Positions 20,670-31,524 of a stretch of DNA of 53,868 nucleotides are shown in pieces. This DNA comes from Zygnema cylindricum (lineage: Eukaryota; Streptophyta; Zygnematophyceae; Zygnematales; Zygnemataceae). The stretch lies in the NCBI GenBank assembly GCA_037447655.1, contig JBBHKE010002208.1, positions 125,869 through 179,736 of the forward strand. The letters are read 5' to 3'. Positions within the stretch are counted from its first letter, which is position 1. Each line of letters opens with the position of its first letter. The notes below the pieces were generated by a model. It searched no databases and was not told the origin of the DNA. It saw nothing but the letters and a program-made list of their open reading frames with translations. Position numbers and translations under genes: made by a program.

Positions 20670-22690
20670 GTTTGTGTAATTTAGGTAACAATTCTTGTTA
20701 ATGCTAACAATTTGGGTAATTTAGGTTAAAATTCTTGTTATCGCAAACAGTTTGTGTAATTAAGGTAACAATTCTTGTTATCGCTTTCTGTTTGTGTATT
20801 TAGGCATCAATTCTAGTTATCGCTAACTATTTTTGTAATTTAGAAAACAATTCATGTTATCTCTAACAGTTTATGAAATTTAGGAAACAATTCTATTAAT
20901 CGCTAACAATTTGTGTAATTTAGGTAACAATTCTTGTTATTGCTAACACTTTGTGTTAGTTAGGAAACAATTTCTGTTAGTGGTAATAGTTTGTGTAAGT
21001 AAGGTAACAATTCCTGTTATCGCTAACAATTTGTGTAACTTAGGTTAGAATTCTTGTTATTGCTAACAATTTGTGTAGTTTAGATCACAATTCTTGTTTT
21101 CGCTAACTGTTTGTGTAATTTGGGTAACAATTCTTCTTATCGCTAACAGTTTGTGTAATTTAGGTAACAAATCTTGTTAACGCTAATTGTTTGTGTAATT
21201 TAGGTAACAATTCTTGTCATCGCTAAATGTTTGTGTAATTTAGGTAACAATTCTTGTTATCGCTAACTGTTTTTGTAATTTAGGAAACAATTATTGTTAT
21301 TGCTAACGGTTTGTGTAATTTAGGTAAAAATTCATGTTATCGCTAGCTGTTTTTGTAATTTAGGTAAGAGTTATTGTTATCGCCATCAATTTGTGTAATT
21401 TGGGTAACAATTATTGTTATCGCTAACAGTTTGTGTAACTTAGGTGACCATTTTTGATATCGCTAACTGTTTGTATAATTTAGGTAACAATACTTGTTAT
21501 CGCTAACAGTTTGTGTACTTTAGGTAACAATTCTTATTAGAGTAAACAATTTGTGTAATTTAGGTAATAATTATTGTTATCGCTAACTGTTTTTGTAATT
21601 TAGTTAACAAGTATTGTTATTGCTAATGGTTTGTGTAATTTAGGTAAAAATTCATGTTATCGTTAACTGTTTTTGTAATTTAGGTAATAGTTATTGTTAT
21701 CGCTATCAATTTGTGTAATTTAGGTAACAATTTTTGTTATCGCTAACTGTTTGTGTACTTTTGGTAACAATTCCTGATATCGCTAACAATTTGTGTAAAT
21801 TAGGTAAGAATTTTTGTTATCCCTAATTGTTTGTGTAAGTTATTTAAACAAATCATGTTTTCGCTAACTGTTTGTGTAATTTAGGTAACAATTCTTGATA
21901 TCGTTAACAGTTTATGTAAGTTAGGTGAAAATTCCTGTAAGCGGTAAGAGTTTGTGTAAGTTAGGTAAAAATTACTGTTATCACTAACAGATTGTGTAAC
22001 TTAGGTTAAAGTTATTGTTACTGCTAACAATTTGTGTAATTTAGGTTACTATTCTTGTTATCGCTAGCAGTTTTTTTAATTTAGGTAACAATTCTTGTTA
22101 TCGCGAATTGTTTGTGTAATTTAGGTAACAATTCCTGTTATCGCTAAAAGTTTGTGTAAGTTAGGTAACAATTTTTCTAAGCGCTAACAGTTTGTGTAAT
22201 TTAGGTAACAATTATTGTTTTCGCTAACTGTTTGTGTAATTTAGGTAACAATTCCCATTAACCCTAACTGTTAAATTAATTTAGGTAACAATTATTTGTA
22301 TTTCTAACAATTTGTGTAATTTAGGATACAATTCTTGTTATCGCTAACAGTTTGTGTAATTTAGGTAAGAATTCTTCTTTTCGCTAATAGTTTGTGTAAG
22401 TTCGGTAACAATTCCTGTTATCGCTAACTGTTTGTGTAATTAAGGTAACAATTCTTGTTATCCCTAACTGTTTCTGTAATTTAGGTAACAATTCTTGTTA
22501 TCGCTAACTGTTTTTGTAATTTAGGTATCAATTCTTGTTATCTCTAAGAGTTTGCGTAAGTTAGGTAACCATTTTGTTAGCGCTAACAGTTTGTGTAAGA
22601 TTGATAACAATTCCTGTTATCGCTAGCAGTTTGTGTAATTAAGGTAACAACTCTTGTTTTCGCTAACTGTTTGTGTAATTTAGGAAACAA
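20670..22690. repeat. 40-bp minisatellite, block 3 (about 50 copies)
   Basis: The longest block, with the same 40-bp unit. Substitutions are spread over units with no spacer-like unique sequences. It ends at 22690 against a different, non-repetitive segment. Confidence 0.94.
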
Positions 22691-23390
22691 TGTTGTCCAT
22701 AGCCATTTCTAGCCATGGATTCACCCTCGGAAGCACCACAAACTGCCCAAAAACAGCCTATTTTGAATCAACACAGAATTCTACAGAAGTAACAAAACAA
22801 GCTGAAACTACATCAACAGATATTATCTAGGCTTTGGAATAACTTCACAAAGTTTCAGACAAATATAAAAAACAGAGCGATCACATCATCTAGTCAAAGT
22901 TGCAGAAAAACAGTTTGCCAGAACTTTGATAAAACAGACTAACTTCACAATGAAGTAAAACACAGATAAAGAATACAATAGGCCTAAGAATCTTTAAAAA
23001 TAATAAAAATATAAAGAGGAACACACATGCAGAATTTCAGTTAATTCTGCCAACAGATCTGAGAGTAATCCTCAGATAAAATTACCAAAAAACACCATAA
23101 ACAGATTTTGGTCCAAAAGTTCCTATGACTAAAAATGACTAAGTCCTACAAATATACACGAGCTCATTACTGAGTGTACGGAGGCATACCAGCCGTACGC
23201 AATCTACTAGTTACCTCTATTAATGTTAATAAACCCGAATACTTCGAGGTATGTCAAAAAGAGTAAATCTACACTAATAACTAATACAAATAAAGACAAA
23301 CCATTGTTGTAAACATTTACAAAGTACACACAATCTTACAAAATCGTATGCTTAGTCATGCTGAGTCACTCAATGGAACTCCTCGAATTT
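22691..23390 (-). mobile_element. Probable LTR-element leader and gag start, antisense
   Basis: Read on the minus strand, about 680 bases of T-rich non-coding leader end in a short frame MARNGYGQH at the minisatellite border. The layout resembles the type C leaders at 3.2-4.1 kb and 28.4 kb. No primer-binding site was recognised and the 5' end lies in the assembly gap. Confidence 0.3.
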
Positions 23391-23400
23391 CNNNNNNNNN
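23391..23400. other. Assembly gap (10 N)
   Basis: Ten undefined bases join two contigs; order and distance of the flanks cannot be verified from the sequence. Confidence 0.99.
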
Positions 23401-23710
23401 NAATATACTAGTAGGTTGCAAGTCGATATGCGGTTCTATAGCAGATCCTTCTACTAATCTTTGCGCAGGTCTATAACGGATCTTAAAGTCAAAGTGGGTG
23501 AATGTGTCCAAATCTCATATTCTAACTTTGCATTCTGTGGTGGAACTGACCACACAGAAAGTGTTATTTCACAGGGGTGAATCTATATTGGGATTGTGAC
23601 TGTCAAGGGGTTAGTCATTTGGGTTTATATTAACTTGGAGTCGGCACTATCTAGATTAGCTTCTTTTGGATCTGCATACTCTGAGGGCCAATGGAGGTCT
23701 CAGAGTTTCA
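23401..23710 (+). mobile_element. 3' end of a B-type Copia LTR inserted in Ty3 RT
   Basis: From about 23488 the sequence matches the last 220 bases of the B LTRs and ends CTCAGAGTTTCA. The terminal hairpin has ATG at 23691 in its loop. It is followed by CGGTT and Ty3 coding sequence. The matching CGGTT on the other side of the insertion is at 53738-53742. Confidence 0.85.
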
Positions 23711-24830
23711 CGGTTCAGGTTGACTAATGCATCGGCAACATTTATGAATTTAATGAATTCCATCTTTCGGCAATATCTGGACGCGTTTCTAATCATCTTC
23801 CTAGACGATATCTTGGCGTATAGCTGAACGTTGGATGATCATATAAAGCATCTACGGACGGTCTTACAAGTCCTTCGGGAAAATAAGTTGTGCGCAAAGA
23901 GAAGCAAATGTGACTTCTTTAAGGAGAAAATTGATTTTTCTGGGCCATGTGGTGAGTCGGGACGGAATTGTAGTGGATCCGAACAAAACATGGGCAGTAA
24001 AGGTGTGGCCGCAGCCGGCGAATATTACGGAGTTACGGAGCTTTCTAGGATTATGCTCCTACTATCAATGTTTTGTCGAGGGTTTTCCAAGAATCGCTGC
24101 ACCGCTCACGGAGTTGCTTAAGAATGATGTGCCCTATAATTGGAAATCGGCGCAAGGGGCAGCCTTTAACACGCTAAAGGAGCGGTTTGTTACCGCCCCT
24201 GTGTTAGCTGTTCCCGACCCGGACTTACCTTGGACGATAATCACTGACCATATTGATACGACTATTGGAGCGATCCTTATGCAAGATCAAGGAAAAGGTC
24301 TTCAACCCATTGCCTACGACAATCGAAAACTAAAGGCAGTAGAGCTTAACTGGGCCACCCATGAGAAGGAGACAATCACTATCATCAATGCGCTAGAGGT
24401 TTCGAAGTGTTACGTTTAGGGTAAGCGGATCACTGTTATCACGGATCACCACGCCCTACAGTACCTACAAACACAGCCGAAGTTGTCCAAAAAACAAGTG
24501 TGATGGATGACGTTTCTTCAAACCTTCGGACCGGAACTGGTCATTGAGTATAAACCGGGCAAGATGAACCCGGCGGATGCGCTGTCAAGACAACCCGGAG
24601 TCGTTGCGCCAGTAGCAGAGCAACGACCGCAAGCATCGCAACATGTAAACGTAAGCTCTGTGAAGGAGAACATCGCAGCGGCGACCGCAGCGCAAGACCC
24701 GAAACTCAGTGTAGTCACCAGTACGATGCAAGTGGACGAACAGTGGTTAAGTAGGATAAAGGCCGCCTATGACGACGATGACACACTGAAGGAACTCAGT
24801 AAACGGAAGGTACTAATCTGAACCGCCAAT
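23711..24830 (+). pseudogene. Ty3/gypsy reverse transcriptase (C-terminal part) and RNase H
   Basis: Starts mid-domain with [20 protein letters not shown] and [11 protein letters not shown] (catalytic FLDD, near 23795-23820). Then [18 protein letters not shown], a frameshift near 23930, [35 protein letters not shown], RNase H landmarks [25 protein letters not shown] and TDHHALQYLQ, and the linker motif KPGKMNPADALSRQP. In-frame stops occur after AYS, after CYV, after KKQV and after KVLI. The first half of the RT lies at 53591-53742. Confidence 0.94.
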
Positions 24831-26138
24831 GGTATGTGGCGGTACAGACCGAGTAAAACAACACAACTTTATGTTCCGACAAATACGTAGTTAAGTCACG
24901 CGATTCTTATACTGAGCCACGACGAGCCGCTCAGCGGACACTTTGGGCGGGATAAAACAATCGCGCGTGTCGCTGAGGCGTATTAATGGACGAACATGAC
25001 TCGCAACATTGCGGAATATGTCCGGACGTGTGACTCCTGTAATAGAAACAAATCGGATTCAGGGCAACAACGCCTGTTACAACCCCTTCCTATACCATCT
25101 GTTCCTTGGGAGGCAATTTTGATGGATTTCATTGTAGCCCTTCCGCTGACTATAAAGGCTACAACTCAATCTTCGTTGTCGTGGATTGCTTGACAAAAAT
25201 GGCCGATTTCCTACCCACGTCCACCACAGCCACAACACGAGATATCGCGGACTTATTCTTCTAGGAGATATTCCGCCATCACGGACTTCCGAAGATGATC
25301 GTCAGCGACCGCGATCGCAAATTCGTGAGCCACTTTTGGCGAAATCTATTTGCGTTGTGTGGCACGCAGTTGGCCATGTCCAGAGCTTACCACCCTCAAA
25401 CTGATGGTCAGACCGAAAGGGTGAATCGAACTCTGGAGGAAGCGTTGCAGGCTTATGTCTCGGTGCACCAAATGGATTAGGTGGGCCATTTAACAGCGAT
25501 TGAGGTGGCGTACAATAGTGCGGTGCACTTGTCTACGAATGCTACGCCATTCTCCCTAAATGGATGACAGCCCACTCTTCCCCAAAAATTATTGGTAGCG
25601 GACTGCCATACGCCAGCAGCTCGGGATTTTGCCAAAACGCTGCAAGGAAACCTGGAAAAGGCGGCAAAGGCGCTCCAGTTAGCAAAGGATCGCCAAAAGT
25701 CGCAAGCCGACGCTCACCGGAAGGACGCCGTCTTTAGCGTGGGGGAAAAGGTTCGCCTTAATATGGCAAAACCTCTCCTTGCTGGGTGCCCTCTCTAACA
25801 AGTTGGCACCGAAATTCACGCGCCGATTCAAAGTTCTCTCCCGTGTGGGCGAAGTGGCTTATAAGTTCGATATTCCGAAAGATTGGTATATCCATAATGT
25901 CTTCCATGTTTCACTACTTAAACCATTTCACGACCCTGATTCAATGTTTCCCAATCGACGACGGAATACTCCTTTACCACCCGTTCGGGGTACCTCGGAT
26001 GAGTATGAGGTGGAAGAGATCCTTCAATCGCGCCACTCTAGGAATTCCACCCCCAGCCAATATTTGGTGCGTTGGATGGGCTACAGTGCTGAGGATGACT
26101 CTTAGGTGGATGAGGAGGATCTGCATTCACCATAGTTG
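24831..26138 (+). pseudogene. Ty3/gypsy integrase with C-terminal chromodomain
   Basis: The HHCC zinc region appears as HDEPLSGHFGRDKT...CDSCNRNK (24910-25050). The core has LMDFIVALP, KMIVSDRDRKFVSHFW and YHPQTDGQTERVNRTLEE, giving the D, D, E residues. Then KFTRRFKVLSRVGEVAYKF and VFHVSLLKPF. The chromodomain (about 26005-26135) reads YEVEEILQSR...YLVRWMGYSAEDDS, a stop in place of a Trp, then VDEEDLHSP. This is the chromovirus layout, in which the chromodomain targets insertion to modified chromatin. At least five stops and two frameshifts; inactive. Confidence 0.94.
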
Positions 26139-26648
26139 CTGCGCTGGTTTCAGTAGAGCGAGGACATTCGGCTTCGCCGGAGGGGCAATCGCAGCGGCCA
26201 CAGTAAAGGAACGAATCGTAGTGTCGCAACCATCGCAATTATATTGGGGACACGGCAAAGAAACGCAGCGGCGATGTTACCGCACTGCAGCGCTATAGCA
26301 GCGCAGCCACCGCAGCGCAACATGGTCGTGGTGCTGTCAGAGGAACGTAGCACCACCGCTGCGCTGACAGGAAAGGGCAACGGCGCAATTGTGTTTCACC
26401 ACGTTGGTAACAACGAACCTTTGGTTTCGCCGCAGCAGCGCAGTCTTATAAATGTTGGACACTGCAATACCCTCGCACGTTGCAACGCTTCGCAGAATCC
26501 AAAAGTGAAGCCCTCAACCCTCGTTGATAAAGCCACCATCCGCCCTCGCGACCAACCGAGTCTCGGCAACTTAGAGATTGCTTCTCTCCGCGCAGTCAGT
26601 TTGCCTTCACTTCTGGAATTAGCGGAATTGTCTTGTACAACAGTGTCT
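26139..26648 (+). other. Spacer between Ty3 pol and the downstream ORF
   Basis: The first 200 bases are full of GCAGCG and GCAAC words like those in the LTRs of the same element (27971-28423). A TATA-like TATAAAT lies at 26449-26455, about 200 bases before the ORF start, so an internal promoter is possible. An alternative is that the ORF is reached by splicing. Confidence 0.45.
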
Positions 26649-27927
26649 ATGGCGTCGTCGTCCTCTCCACCACCGAAAAGGAGGAGGCTTGTACGAGTGG
26701 GGCAAGGAGATGTGACTCGTCCCCAGAGATTATTAATGGCGGCGGAGGCCATGGTAGAGGTAGACCGAAGAAGAGAGGTAAAAGCGGAGCCGGAACCAGA
26801 AGAAACCGCCAGTAGCGAGGCAGGGTCGGGAGAAACCAGTGGAGGGGAGTGGTCGCAAAACTCACAGGACCGCCAATACACCCCAACGTGGGAAGGGGAT
26901 CAAGAATATAAGGAAGATCATGAGCGCTCGGAGGAGGAGGAACCAGAACGAGAACCAACGCTTCCGCGAATTGAGGAGCGCGCCTCGGATCTGGAGGTGA
27001 TGAGGGACCCCAACAAGGAGAGTATCGCAGACGAGCAGTCATCCGAAAGCGCGGAAAAGAAAGCGGAAGCACAATACCCTAGTGGAGACAATGTGTTTCT
27101 CCTTCGGGGAAGTCAAAGGGAGACGGCAGAGGAGAGTGAACAGGGTGAGGAAATTCCCGATTACCTCTTTCCACTTCCTGCCGACACACAGCATCCGGAT
27201 CTCACCTTTAGCTTCGCGAAGCACTTGTATTGGGATCCCAAGGAGTGGCCCGAGGAGTGGCGTACAAGAAAACCAAGGATCCTATCTTTATTCGCGCCAG
27301 CGTACCGTCACACTTGGCCTGGAATTTTATGAGAAGAAAGGACCTCGCGAACAACCACAAGGGTTATGTGCACCTAAACCCCCATGCCCTACCGTTTGTG
27401 GAAGTAGTTGAGGACAACTACCGATACAGGGTGGATGTTCTCGGGTTACTCCGCCGTTATCACCCGTGGGATGTCCGCCTCCATGACATCATTTCTAGGG
27501 CAGAGGTCACCCCTGAGGTATAGGCACTCAAGCTGGCCTGAAAGAACGCTCTGCAGCGAGCCCGAGCTGCCATGAAACATGCGTCTTTCAAGCTAAGGAA
27601 GGTACCTAGGTGGGAACCAGCTAAAAAGGAGACGGAAGAGGCACAACGACTTGCAGTACTCGAATCGCCCCAAATTCTGGCACATAAAGAGCCTGCACTG
27701 GCGGCCATTCCGCCGCAACCCGAAGGTGCCGAGGCTGTACCGGAATGGGGGAGGACCAAGTGCAGGAGCGAATCATTCGGAGACGTTTGGCAGCGGTAGA
27801 CCATCATATTTCGTTGTTGGAGACCTATTGTGAGCTGCTCAAAAACCAACTCGACACCCTGCGACATGAATTCGAGGAGTACCGCGAAGAGACGTACGGT
27901 ATACTCTGGCAGTTGCAGTTTCCCTGA
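26649..27927 (+). pseudogene. Extra ORF between chromodomain integrase and 3' LTR
   Basis: I do not recognise this protein. ATG at 26649 gives MASSSSPPPKRRRLVRVGQG, with a possible nuclear localisation signal KRRR, then a long acidic Glu/Ser-rich region (26760-27110) and FSFAKHLYWDPKEWPEEW. A frameshift near 27255 leads to KTKDPIFIRASVPSHLAWNF and FVEVVEDNYRYRVDVLGLL. Two stops lie at about 27520 and 27540. After another shift near 27750 the end is ERIIRRRLAAVDHHISLLET, continuing as a heptad-like coiled coil to a TGA at 27925-27927. Total about 420 codons. The position is that of env or accessory ORFs in plant LTR elements, but no signal peptide or membrane segment is visible, so an envelope is unlikely. 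It was once a real gene; this copy is broken. Confidence 0.7.
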
Positions 27928-27970
27928 GACAAAAGGTTCAGCTGGACGTTGAAGCCCTAGTGGGAGGCAC

Positions 27971-28423
27971 TGTAACAGGGTTACAGATTTGGGTACTTAG
28001 TAGTTAGCAACTAGGCTGCTATGGTTGTGATGTCAGAGCAGCCCAGCTGCGATACCACACCAGCGCAACATAGCAGTATAGCAACTTAGCAGCATAGCAG
28101 CGCAGTAGAGCAACGCAGCTTAGAAGTATAGCAACGCCGCGAAATGTAGATAGAACGGTATTGTTGTAGAAGATATTTCAGAATTTGTCTCGGTTGACCG
28201 TGAAGGTCCACGTGTACAGTTGTACAGTACTAGGTTGAATAGCAGCTAGCTAGTTTAAATAGCCAGGTAGGCTTAGTGGATAGGACACTCTTCGAGTAGA
28301 CCTACGCGGCGAGCGCAACTTTGTTTGTCAGTGCTATGTACTCCTACTGTTGCTACGGGAAGATCCTTGGTGTTTTCCGCTGTGCATTGTGGCGTGCTGT
28401 GGTGCGCTATTGTCCCTTTTACA
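27971..28423 (+). mobile_element. Ty3/gypsy 3' LTR (type E)
   Basis: Starts TGTAACAGGGTTACAG after GTGGGAGGCAC and ends CCCTTTTACA; 453 bp. Related to the LTR starting at 51373 and more distantly to that at 48873. It contains a run of short GCAGC/GCAAC words (28060-28140). It is followed by CTTTG (28424-28428), which also precedes the LTR at 51373. Confidence 0.9.
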
Positions 28424-28640
28424 CTTTGGGAGTGTTCATTGTTTGTGCAACTCTATATTCTGATAGAGTTTTGTGAGGTTTGAATGCTTGTACAAGATTT
28501 GGTAAGCACTTGAAGACTGCTGTTTGATAGAATTCTTGATAGCTTCTAAGAGTGTATCATGTCTACTTCTACTACTACTGCTGCTCCTCCACCTGCAACA
28601 GTGGTTGTAGAACAACAGTAATCTTGCGAAAGCATGGCTC
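28424..28640 (+). mobile_element. Type C leader and short gag start
   Basis: Leader sequence similar to 3970-4080 ends in an ATG at 28559 with MSTSTTTAAPPPATVVVEQQ and a stop (28619-28621). It is the right-hand part of the element whose left-hand part lies at 50990-51372. Confidence 0.7.
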
Positions 28641-28915
28641 CAAAAGTGGAATCTGACGATTGATTGGAGGAGCAACAGTATGAGGGTCAAGAAAGGCGAA
28701 ACAGATTACAAGGTAAACACCCGAGTGGCTGGTAAAGGTCTAGAAGAGGGACGCTTACTTTCGGCCTTACAACTTATAAAGGCACTCAAGAAAGGGGAAA
28801 TAATAGGAATGGCGGTCGTACAACCCGTGGAGGAAGTCAGGGAGGAGATTCCAGAGGAGTGGATAGCAAAGGATCTAGGGACGACGCAGGAAAGGCTTTT
28901 GAATTTATTCTATCT
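28641..28915 (+). pseudogene. Ty3/gypsy protease-RT linker fragment
   Basis: The frame at 28680 encodes SALQLIKALKKGEIIGMAVV and VEEVREEIPEEWIAKDL. By recall of the family this resembles the linker between protease and RT in plant Ty3/gypsy polyproteins (the segment preceding the FxDVF motif). It is cut at about 28915 by a B-type LTR. No catalytic residues are included. Confidence 0.5.
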
Positions 28916-29981
28916 GTTTGTTAGATGGTCTTGTCTAAGTCATCCATATTTGTCGTAGTCACTAGAAGACAGAGATAGCCATGGATGCCCCCATAGTTAG
29001 AAAGAAACAAGAAAACAGGCAGGCAGACAGGCAGAAAAACTGATTGGTGACCAAAATGATGCCTTCGGCTAGATTTGAACCTGGGTCATGTGGTTCACTA
29101 TCTAGACGTTAGCCTTATCCACTAAGGCGTTACCGAAACGATACACGTGTTGGATTTCAAAGGTATATAAACTTTAACGCGACGGCTAATTAACACCAAA
29201 CTAACGAAGAGGAACAATTCATGCACGTACGCGAATTTGAACCGTGTAAAATATATTTTGATAGTATGGCCAGCATTGTAGCCGCCACCCGAAGTGATCT
29301 TTTGGCGTCATTTGGAGATTGCCTCACGCGGTGCCACGTGGCGCCGCATTATTTGATACAGGAGAAGATGGGAGGAGGAACCATGGCTCTCGATTTGAGA
29401 GGTGTCACCTTGTAGACCATGTTGTCAATGGAGGTACAATAAGTACATCGCCCATTGTACCTTCTTGTACTATATAGTGTTCCTATTGGACTAGGGTTTA
29501 GTAATAGGTAGTCGTGAGTAGGCAGACCAATACTTAGTGATATTTAGGTACCTCTCTCTAAGAGAGCTTGTAACTATAAAGGTCATCTTAGACCAACCAT
29601 AACTTACTGCTCAAGGGAGCAAATTCAGTGATTCTTTTTGCTGCGCACTTTGAGTGGCAAATTCAGTGATTCTTTTTCGTGCGGATTCACGGGAGTCTAG
29701 GCTACATAGGGGTGTAGTCGGTCATATTCTTTGTCGGGTGGTGGTATTTTTAAAGGAAAGTCAAAGTGGGGAATGTTATCCTAAACTCATATTCCAACTT
29801 AGCATTCTGAGGTGTAACTGAGCACACATAAAGTCTTATTTCACAAGGGTGAAGTTGTATTGGGGTTCTAATTGTCAAGGTGTCAGTCATCTGGGTTTGT
29901 ATCATCTTGGAGTCGGCATTATCTAGATAAGCTTCTTTGGATCTACGAATTCTGTGGGGGAATGGACCTCACAGAATTTCA
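28916..29981 (+). mobile_element. Third B-type Copia LTR
   Basis: The exact start is uncertain (about 28916). It contains the blocks TGTCGTAGTCACTAGAAGAC and GAGCCATGG-like sequence, TATATAAACTTTAACGCGAC, and ends CACAGAATTTCA. The last 30 bases form a 12-bp stem AATTCTGTGGGG / CCTCACAGAATT with ATG (29962) in the loop. Confidence 0.85.
29053..29133 (-). other. tRNA-like Pol III-type module in third B LTR
   Basis: On the minus strand: GCCTTAGTGGATAAGGCTAA (close to a tRNA D-arm and A-box), CCAGGTTCAAATCTAGCC (B-box) and TTTT at 29056-29053. Confidence 0.6.
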
Positions 29982-30437
29982 GGTTATGGGCTCACCATCT
30001 AGGGTGCCTATGTATGATGGAACAGACTTCACTTATTCGGGATTTATGATGGAGGGATTGCTTTTCGAAAAGCACTTATGGGGAATTGTTTCGGGACAAG
30101 TGAGGTGTCCGCCACCGAGCTTTGGTGGAACTCACTACAGAGATTCATCTAGGGCCACCCAGAAAACGAGTTGGACGAGAAGGGTAAAGGAACACATGTG
30201 GTGAGGGGAGCTAGGCTCTCGGCTAAAGTTCCACTTGTAGAGGTTATAACTAAACCAAAAACTGAAGAAAATGACAGAAAAATCTGGGACTGTAAAAATA
30301 CTGTAGCAAAACATCTCATACTTAGAAACGTGTCTAAGTCCATAGCTATCACTCTTATAAGCTTAACTAAGTCTTCAGAAATATGGGAAACACTAATTAA
30401 GACTTATAAGAGTAAGACTATACAGCGGCGGCAGATA
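29962..30437 (+). pseudogene. Copia gag fragment of third B element
   Basis: MDLTEFQVMGSPSRVPMYDG starts in the LTR. The primer-binding site (29982-29994) reads GGTTATGGGCTCA, one base off the consensus. The first frame stops at 30202-30204. A second continues with NTVAKHLILRNVSKSIAITL and SEIWETLIKTYKSKTIQRRQ, matching element B (17600-17770). Homology ends at about 30437. Confidence 0.85.
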
Positions 30438-31524
30438 GTAAACATTCTATATAAAAACCCTTTAAAATCAGCCCTTATCCACCACACTAGGGGGAGCACG
30501 CCTAGGGACATTCGGAAGAAGACAATCCACAATCGCAATAGTAGGTCAAATTCAAATGACATCCAAATCGACTATTGTATGTTGCTTGCGAATGCATCTA
30601 AGGGTCAGCTTTGATTTCAGATTTTTCTGGATCGATTTCGGTTTGTAATTTTAGAATACATTCACTTGCAGTATTCAATTCGAATTGTTTCATTGATTAA
30701 CATTCATTTGATACACATCGAATAATCCAAAAATACTTTTGACCGGAAGTTTTTTCTTTCGAGACAATGAAGAAGGAAAAAAAATGTTAACAACAATTTG
30801 TTATCCATGGGAAACTGTTTGTGATGGGTCGAAGACATTTAATCAAATTCAATTTTTCAGGTTAGGCCTTGGTATGCGCAAATAACTTGCTACAGCTTTA
30901 CCTATATCTTGTTTCAATTCAACTAAACCTTTTCGAAACAAACACCGGAAACAAAAAAAAAAAAGTGTTAACTGTTATTTTATCTTTAGATTGAACTTTC
31001 AGCGAGTAAACATCATGATACCGAGAGGTGGAGGAAGAGGAAGAGAAAATAGGTGGGAGAAAAGGGATTGGGAGAGAGAGGGAAAGAGAGGGAGTGGGAG
31101 AGAACACCAACAATCTCCAACTTTCGGTCAACATCATAAGAATCATGAATTGTATAGGTAGGAAGAAGGAACACGTATATTTATTTCCCAGATAGAAAAT
31201 ACAAAAAATGTGGCCTTAAGTCACCTTTCCAAAATCCAAATATATTGATTTTGATACAAAATCTTAAAAAAAAAAAAAAAAGTCCCTGTTCCCTTACGAC
31301 CTTCCACAAAAATAGAAAGTCAAATAGAAAAGTAATTCATAAACAAAATACTGAAGTAGAAATCACGGTAATCTAACGGAACTGGAAAAAAACGGAACTG
31401 AAAAACAATTGGTGTAGACAAAAGATGTTTCTCTACGCCCTTTTTTATGTAATATTACACCCTTTTTTATATTTGGTAGTCTCCTCACAGCGTTCTTCCA
31501 TTCGACGGAAATTGAACAAATTCT
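30438..31524. other. Non-coding region downstream of the cupredoxin gene
   Basis: No convincing ORF and no homology to the flanking retroelements that I can see. Contains A-runs and a GA-rich tract (31020-31110). It probably includes the 3' UTR and downstream flank of the minus-strand gene. Confidence 0.5.

Noticed and set aside
393-22690. Regular 40-bp repeats could suggest a CRISPR array
   Set aside because: Units are head-to-tail without spacers, there are no cas genes, and the context is eukaryotic.
26649-27927. Retroviral envelope gene in the Ty3 element
   Set aside because: No signal peptide, transmembrane segment or cysteine pattern; it ends in a coiled coil and starts with a nuclear-type basic motif.
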